From Exiguobacterium mexicanum (GTDB lineage Bacteria; Bacillota; Bacilli; Exiguobacteriales; Exiguobacteriaceae), in assembly GCF_005960665.1 (NCBI RefSeq), contig NZ_CP040676.1:2226001-2290000 (forward strand): a DNA stretch of 64,000 bases. The letters are read 5' to 3'. Below the pieces are notes generated by a model. It was not told the DNA's origin, searched no databases, and saw only the letters and a program-made list of their open reading frames with translations. Position 1 is the first letter of the stretch. Each line of letters begins with the position of its first letter. A program made the translations under genes and the position numbers. Shown piece by piece: positions 57,210-64,000 of this stretch.

Positions 57210-57910
57210 CAGTTCATTCCCCCTATGCGTGTTAACAACTGGCTATACGTGTCTGTCAGAGATCCGAGGTCTCTGCGGAAAACATCTTTATCGAGCTTTT
57301 GTTTCGTCTCTTTGTCCCAAAGCCGGCACGTGTCTGGTGAAATCTCGTCGGCAAGGATAATCGTGCCGTCGACTTTACCGAACTCGAGTTTGAAATCGAT
57401 CAAATCAATGCCATGGTCATTGAAGAAATCGAGCAATACATCGTTGACCCATAGGCCGAGTTGTCGCAATGTTTCGACTTCTTTGTGTGTAGCGACTTGC
57501 AGTAAACGGATATGGTCCTCTGTTAAGAGTGGATCTCCGAGTGCGTCATCTTTATAGTAGAACTCGACGATTGGTGACAGGAGCGGTGTCCCTTCTTCCC
57601 AACCGAGTCGTTTCGCAAGGCTTCCGGCGGCAATGTTACGCACGACGACCTCAAGCGGAATGATGTCGACACGGCGCACGAGCTGCTCGCGATCCGATAG
57701 TCGCTTAATGAAATGCGTCGGAATCTTGTTATCGTGCATGAGTTCGAACAAGCGCGTCGTGATAGCATTGTTTAACACGCCTTTGCCGGCGATTGATTCT
57801 TTCTTCTCCCCGTTAAATGCTGTCGCGTCGTCTTTATAATAAACGCGGAGCACACCCTGTTCTTCAGTCTCAAATAACGCTTTCGCTTTACCTTCGTAAA
57901 TTGCTTCCAT
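57209..57910 (-). CDS. purC: SAICAR synthetase
   Basis: Joins aspartate to CAIR with ATP. 233 residues from ATG 57910 (MEAIYEGKAKALFETEE). NGEKKESIAGKGVLNN, PLEVVVRNIAAGSLAKR and the LIDFKLEFGK block are signatures. AAGGGGG precedes the start. Confidence 0.96.
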   Translation of the reverse strand: MEAIYEGKAKALFETEEQGVLRVYYKDDATAFNGEKKESIAGKGVLNNAITTRLFELMHDNKIPTHFIKRLSDREQLVRRVDIIPLEVVVRNIAAGSLAKRLGWEEGTPLLSPIVEFYYKDDALGDPLLTEDHIRLLQVATHKEVETLRQLGLWVNDVLLDFFNDHGIDLIDFKLEFGKVDGTIILADEISPDTCRLWDKETKQKLDKDVFRRDLGSLTDTYSQLLTRIGGMN

Positions 57911-57958
57911 CTGTATCGTCCCCCTTAAAAGTGAGAGGGGCATGACGCCCCTCAACGA

Positions 57959-59251
57959 TCACAAACCACAGCGTTCAAAAATGACATCGACACGGCGCAC
58001 GTGATGGCTCGGGTCGAATAGGTCGTCGAGCTCGTCACTCGTAAAGAGCGCGCCCATCTCGGCGTCTCGTTCAATCAAAGTGCGGAACATCGTCTCTTCT
58101 TCCCACGCCTGCATCGCCTTCGGTTGAACGGCGTCATACGCCGCTTCGCGCGACCATCCTTTTTCGATCAAGGCGAGCAAGATGCGTTGGGAGAAGATGA
58201 TGCCAAACGTCCGATCCATGTTCCGACGCATATTGTCCGGGAAGACCGTCAAGTTCTTCACGATATTGCTAAAGCGGTTCAACATGTAGTTGAGGAGACT
58301 CGTCGCATCCGGAAGAATGATCCGTTCGGCTGAAGAGTGTGAGATGTCACGTTCATGCCAGAGTGGGACGTTCTCATACGCCGTCACCATATGACCGCGA
58401 ATGACACGGGCCAGGCCGGTCATGTTCTCTGAACCGATTGGGTTGCGTTTATGCGGCATCGCTGACGACCCTTTTTGTCCTTTGGCGAAGAATTCTTCGA
58501 CCTCACGTGTCTCTGTCTTTTGGAGGCCGCGAATCTCTGTCGCCATCTTCTCGATTGATGTGGCAATCAATGCGAGTGTCGACATGTATTCGGCGTGACG
58601 GTCACGTTGTAACGTCTGTGTCGAAATCGGTGCCGCTTGAATCCCTAATTTGTCACATACATACGACTCGATGAACGGATCGATGTTTGCGAACGTGCCG
58701 ACCGCACCACTCATCTTGCCGAACTCAATCGTCTCACGGGCTGCCATGAACCGCTTCTTGTTGCGCTTCATTTCTTCGTACCAAAGGGCGAGTTTCAATC
58801 CGAACGTCGTCGGTTCTGCGTGAACACCGTGTGTACGGCCCATCATGATGTCATACTTATGTGCTTTCGCTTTCTCAGCGAGGATCTCGATGAAGCGGTC
58901 GATGTCAGCTTCTAAAATATCGTTTGCTTGCTTAATCAAGTACGATAAGGCCGTATCGACGACGTCTGTCGAAGTCAGTCCGTAATGCACCCACTTCTTC
59001 TCTTCTCCAAGCGTCTCTGAGACGGCACGCGTGAAGGCGATAACGTCATGGCGCGTCTCTTGCTCGATCTCCAAGATGCGTTCGACATCAAACGATGCTT
59101 TGTCCCACAGGACCGCGACATCTTCTTTTGGAATGACGCCTAGCTCGCTCCACGCCTCACATGCGTAAAGTTCTACTTGAAGCCATGCCTCAAATTTGTT
59201 TTGGTCTGTCCAAATCGCCGCCATCTCGGGACGGGTATAACGTGAAATCAT
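57959..59251 (-). CDS. purB: Adenylosuccinate lyase
   Basis: Acts on SAICAR and adenylosuccinate, releasing fumarate. 430 residues. [27 protein letters not shown] and the flexible signature loop [16 protein letters not shown]. Overlaps purK by 4 bases. Confidence 0.97.
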   Translation of the reverse strand: MISRYTRPEMAAIWTDQNKFEAWLQVELYACEAWSELGVIPKEDVAVLWDKASFDVERILEIEQETRHDVIAFTRAVSETLGEEKKWVHYGLTSTDVVDTALSYLIKQANDILEADIDRFIEILAEKAKAHKYDIMMGRTHGVHAEPTTFGLKLALWYEEMKRNKKRFMAARETIEFGKMSGAVGTFANIDPFIESYVCDKLGIQAAPISTQTLQRDRHAEYMSTLALIATSIEKMATEIRGLQKTETREVEEFFAKGQKGSSAMPHKRNPIGSENMTGLARVIRGHMVTAYENVPLWHERDISHSSAERIILPDATSLLNYMLNRFSNIVKNLTVFPDNMRRNMDRTFGIIFSQRILLALIEKGWSREAAYDAVQPKAMQAWEEETMFRTLIERDAEMGALFTSDELDDLFDPSHHVRRVDVIFERCGL

Positions 59252-60342
59252 AAAACGGTCTCCTTCCAGATTGCCAATTGTTCGATGGTCTGAAGCGCTT
59301 CTTCGACGGAATCGGCGAGCACGTTCAAGTGCCCCATCTTCCGACCAGTCTTCGCTTCCTCTTTTCCATACAAATGTAGTTTAACATTCGACGGTAACGT
59401 TTGCGGATTCAGCTCATCCATATGTTCGCCTAACAGGTTAACCATCACGACCGGGGTGTGGAGTGTCGTACGACCGAGCTTCATACCAGTGATTGCCCGT
59501 ACATGTTGCTCGAACTGGGACGTCTCACAGGCGTCAATCGTGTAATGCCCTGAATTGTGGGGACGGGGAGCAAGTTCATTCACATACAAGGAACCATCCT
59601 CCATGATGAACAGTTCAACCGCAAGCGTTCCAATCAATCCGATGTGGTCAGCGAGTTGAAGGGCCAAATGCCGAGCCTCTTCCAAAATGTCTTGTTCCAC
59701 TCGTGCTGGCACTATCGATAAGTGTAAAATATTTTGATGATGAATATTCTCGCTGATCGGGAACGTTGTCGTCGCGTGAGCCCCTCTCGTTACGATGACC
59801 GAAATTTCTTTTTTAAAAGGCAGCCAAGCTTCGGCCACGTACTCCGTCTCTTCGAACTGATTCGTAAATGTGCGAACATCTTGCTCCGTCCGCAAGACCG
59901 TTTGGCCTTTTCCGTCATATCCGAATCGGCACGTCTTGATGACGAATGGGAGGCCTAACACGTCTCTCGCTCGAGTGACGTCTCGGAGGGAACGAACTGG
60001 AACATATGGAGCGACGTGAAGGCCCGCACCTTCAATCATTTGCTTCTCATAGAGCCGATGCTGTGTCGCCTTTAAGACATCCATCCCTTGCGGACACTTG
60101 TCGGCGATAGCTTCAATCATCGCTGTGTCGATATTTTCGAATTCATATGTGATGACGTCTGAACGCTGAGCGAGTTCACGAGCTGCTGTTACGTCGTCAA
60201 ATGTAGCCACGATGCTTGGCGCGACTTGAGCGGCCGGTGCGTTTGGGTTTGGATCAAGACTTAGCGTTTCGTATCCCATAGCACTCGCGCTGAGTGACAT
60301 CATCCGACCTAGCTGGCCTCCGCCTAAAATTCCGATTCTCAT
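59248..60342 (-). CDS. purK: 5-(carboxyamino)imidazole ribonucleotide synthase
   Basis: ATP-grasp carboxylation of AIR. 364 residues from ATG 60342; the ATG shares a base with the purE stop, and AGAGGAG lies 8 bases upstream. [18 protein letters not shown] and [17 protein letters not shown] are signatures. Confidence 0.96.
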   Translation of the reverse strand: MRIGILGGGQLGRMMSLSASAMGYETLSLDPNPNAPAAQVAPSIVATFDDVTAARELAQRSDVITYEFENIDTAMIEAIADKCPQGMDVLKATQHRLYEKQMIEGAGLHVAPYVPVRSLRDVTRARDVLGLPFVIKTCRFGYDGKGQTVLRTEQDVRTFTNQFEETEYVAEAWLPFKKEISVIVTRGAHATTTFPISENIHHQNILHLSIVPARVEQDILEEARHLALQLADHIGLIGTLAVELFIMEDGSLYVNELAPRPHNSGHYTIDACETSQFEQHVRAITGMKLGRTTLHTPVVMVNLLGEHMDELNPQTLPSNVKLHLYGKEEAKTGRKMGHLNVLADSVEEALQTIEQLAIWKETVL

Positions 60343-60830
60343 CAAATCAGCTCCTCTGTCGCTTTGAGTGCCATATCTCGTTTCACTTGGCGGTAAACCT
60401 CGAGACGGTCAATCAATTCAGAAGATTGGAGGCTCAAGATTTGCGCCGCGAGAAGACCTGCGTTCGTCGCCCCAGCTCGACCGATGGCGACGGTTGCGAC
60501 CGGTACACCTGCAGGCATTTGAACAATCGAAAGCAATGAATCAAGTCCGTTTAACGCCTTCGATTGTACTGGTACCCCGATGACGGGTAATGTGGTCTTT
60601 GCAGCGACCATACCTGGTAAGTGAGCTGCGCCTCCTGCTCCAGCGATAATGACCTGTATGCCCCTTGCCCGAGCTCCCTCAGCGTAGTCGAACATTAAGT
60701 CCGGCGTCCGATGCGCCGAGACAACTTGTTTTTCATATGGAATACTCAACTCTTCAAGGATCTCACAAGCATGGCTCATTGTTTCCCAATCGGAAGAACT
60801 ACCCATGATCACACCTACTGTTGCCTTCAC
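60342..60830 (-). CDS. purE: N5-CAIR mutase
   Basis: Moves the carboxyl group to C4 of the imidazole. 162 residues, first gene of the operon, with a GTG start behind [32 protein letters not shown] and [14 protein letters not shown] contain the active-site serine, histidine and glycine loop. Confidence 0.97.
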   Translation of the reverse strand: MKATVGVIMGSSSDWETMSHACEILEELSIPYEKQVVSAHRTPDLMFDYAEGARARGIQVIIAGAGGAAHLPGMVAAKTTLPVIGVPVQSKALNGLDSLLSIVQMPAGVPVATVAIGRAGATNAGLLAAQILSLQSSELIDRLEVYRQVKRDMALKATEELI

Positions 60831-60844
60831 TTAAATGTCCCCCT

Positions 60845-60883
60845 TAAAAAAAGAAATCCCTAAACCGAATAACCAGTTTAGGG
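60845..60883 (-). terminator. Attenuator terminator of the purine leader
   Basis: CCCTAAAC ... GTTTAGGG on the minus strand followed by ATTTC and seven T. It is the OFF structure of the riboswitch. Confidence 0.92.
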
Positions 60884-60916
60884 TATAGACCACGACAAAA
60901 AAATGTCGACTATACC

Positions 60917-60985
60917 CCATAGTCTGATCAGAGTCGGCGATCAGGTAGAAACTTGCGAGCCATTTCCTCGCGATTATATGGAGCA
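60917..60985 (-). promoter_or_regulatory. Purine (guanine-type) riboswitch aptamer
   Basis: Minus strand CATATAATCGCGAGG, ATGGCTCGC, AAGTTTCTACCTGATCGCC and GACTATGGG: the conserved G-box core with matching P1 ends. The alternative pairing GTATAGTCGAC / GTGGTCTATAC in the following stretch is the probable antiterminator. A pyrimidine in GACTATG fits guanine recognition, but the deciding base cannot be confirmed by eye alone. Confidence 0.92.
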
Positions 60986-61015
60986 CTATTTAATTTGTTC
61001 TTAACTCACACGCCT

Positions 61016-61045
61016 ATCGTACCTTGTTCATTCAAAACATGTCAA
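61016..61045 (-). promoter_or_regulatory. SigA promoter of the purine operon
   Basis: -35 TTGACA (61040-61045), 18-bp spacer, -10 TACGAT (61016-61021) on the minus strand. Confidence 0.82.
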
Positions 61046-61047
61046 CA

Positions 61048-61091
61048 AACGGCGAACAATTTAATTGTCTGAATATTTATCGTTCGTCTTT
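61048..61091. promoter_or_regulatory. Paired PurBoxes (PurR operator)
   Basis: AACGGCGAACAAT at 61048-61060 and, inverted, AAAGACGAACGAT at 61079-61091, with 18 bp between. Each matches AWWWCCGAACWWT at about 10 of 13 positions; both have the CGAAC core. Placement just upstream of -35 is as in B. subtilis pur. Confidence 0.72.
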
Positions 61092-61106
61092 AGGTTCATT
61101 AAAACA

Positions 61107-61137
61107 CAAAAAAACCGCCACTCATTCGTGACGGTTT
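61107..61137 (-). terminator. Terminator of yebG
   Basis: AAACCGTCAC GAATGA GTGGCGGTTT followed by T run on the minus strand, 5 bases after the yebG stop. It lies directly upstream of the purine promoter. Confidence 0.9.
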
Positions 61138-61141
61138 AGCA

Positions 61142-61333
61142 TTATGGTTTGAGAGCAACGCACTCAAATAAAATCGACTGATGGGAATGTACAGGTTCGT
61201 CTTTGGTTCCCGTTTGTTCAAAGACAGGCTTCTCAATCCTACGTATCGGGCGATACCCCATTTGATCAATTCGATTTAAACACTCATCGATTGTCTCGTT
61301 TGGCTCGACGTATACTTTGATTTTTTTGGCCAT
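61142..61333 (-). CDS. yebG: NETI-motif protein YebG
   Basis: 63 residues from ATG 61333 with GAGAGGA upstream. KVYVEPNETIDECLNRIDQMGYRPIRR contains the NETI motif of a small Bacillales family; B. subtilis yebG likewise lies just before purE. Function unknown. The longer in-frame reading would extend into the rRNA terminator. Confidence 0.88.
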   Translation of the reverse strand: MAKKIKVYVEPNETIDECLNRIDQMGYRPIRRIEKPVFEQTGTKDEPVHSHQSILFECVALKP

Positions 61334-61371
61334 CTGTTCTTCCTCTCTTTCATTTGAATCGCGATATAAAT

Positions 61372-61412
61372 AAAAAAAGCGGCGGCCCTTGAGCGAATGC
61401 TCCAGAACCACC
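61372..61412 (-). terminator. Terminator of the rRNA operon
   Basis: GGTGGTTCT..GAGC ATTC GCTC..AGGGCCGCC on the minus strand, with several G-U pairs, then GCTTTTTTT. Confidence 0.85.
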
Positions 61413-61416
61413 GTTT

Positions 61417-61532
<116 letters not shown>

Positions 61533-61594
61533 CAAGAGAGATCGTTCTCTCAAAACTGAAGACTCATCAATTCATACAAACCTTAGACTAGATC

Positions 61595-64000
<2,406 letters not shown>

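Overview
The window looks like chromosomal DNA of a Gram-positive, low-to-medium GC member of the Bacillales, most likely Exiguobacterium and probably one of its higher-GC lineages. This rests on inference. The grounds are Bacillus-type gene order (purEKBCSQLFMNHD; yerA, yerC, pcrB, pcrA, ligA, camS), Firmicute regulatory elements (L-boxes, a purine riboswitch, CtsR, CcpA cre and PurR sites), strong GGAGG-type ribosome binding sites and LPXTG-type surface anchoring. Almost everything is on the minus strand. The minus strand ends upstream in a 23S-5S rRNA operon (61.4-64 kb), so most genes run in the same direction as the rRNA.

Region by region: (1) 0-4.1 kb holds a truncated APC/APA amino-acid antiporter behind a probable tandem ArgR operator, a divergent OppA-type lipoprotein, and an IS3-family (IS150-like) element parked between two transcription terminators. 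(2) 4.1-9.8 kb holds a lysine-riboswitch-controlled NhaC-family antiporter (probable lysine transporter), adenine deaminase, a gamma-class carbonic anhydrase-like protein, a tiny two-ORF unit near a perfect cre match, and a nitroreductase. (3) 9.9-18.1 kb is a complete-looking lysine/DAP operon lysC-asd-dapA-dapB-dapH-aminotransferase IV-alr-lysA under a second lysine riboswitch. (4) 18.1-23.8 kb holds a GNAT acetyltransferase plus AlaX tRNA-editing pair, a NagR-like GntR regulator, an LCP cell-wall ligase, and nagA-nagB. (5) 23.9-29.8 kb holds a MATE exporter, a CHAD protein, glutaminase, and a two-gene unit of HemY/CgoX-like oxidase and radical SAM/SPASM protein whose frames overlap by 4 bp. 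(6) 29.9-33.4 kb holds cbpA-clpB behind an exact CtsR operator.

(7) 33.5-45.8 kb is the conserved camS-ligA-pcrA-pcrB-yerC-yerA neighbourhood. It is interrupted by an LPXTG-type surface protein (between camS and ligA) and by a KtrB-type potassium channel with a small membrane protein (between pcrB and yerC). (8) 45.9-48.2 kb holds a membrane-bound GGDEF-EAL protein with a degenerate GGDEF motif. (9) 48.3-61.1 kb is the full 12-gene purine operon, transcribed from a SigA promoter with paired PurR boxes and a guanine-type riboswitch/terminator leader. (10) 61.1-64 kb holds the small NETI protein YebG, 5S rRNA and the 3' four-fifths of 23S rRNA.

The genes form several coordinated circuits. Lysine supply is controlled at both synthesis and transport by two L-boxes. 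Purine supply is set by PurR plus a riboswitch, with two adenine deaminase-type enzymes elsewhere. Amino-sugar catabolism is controlled by NagR through similar TATAGACCAA sites at its own promoter and at nagA. I found no CRISPR array, prophage or classical defence island. The most interesting points are the modified acetyl-DAP lysine operon, the HemY-radical SAM pair, the small CcpA-associated ORF unit, and the accessory genes inserted into the pcrA/ligA core cluster.
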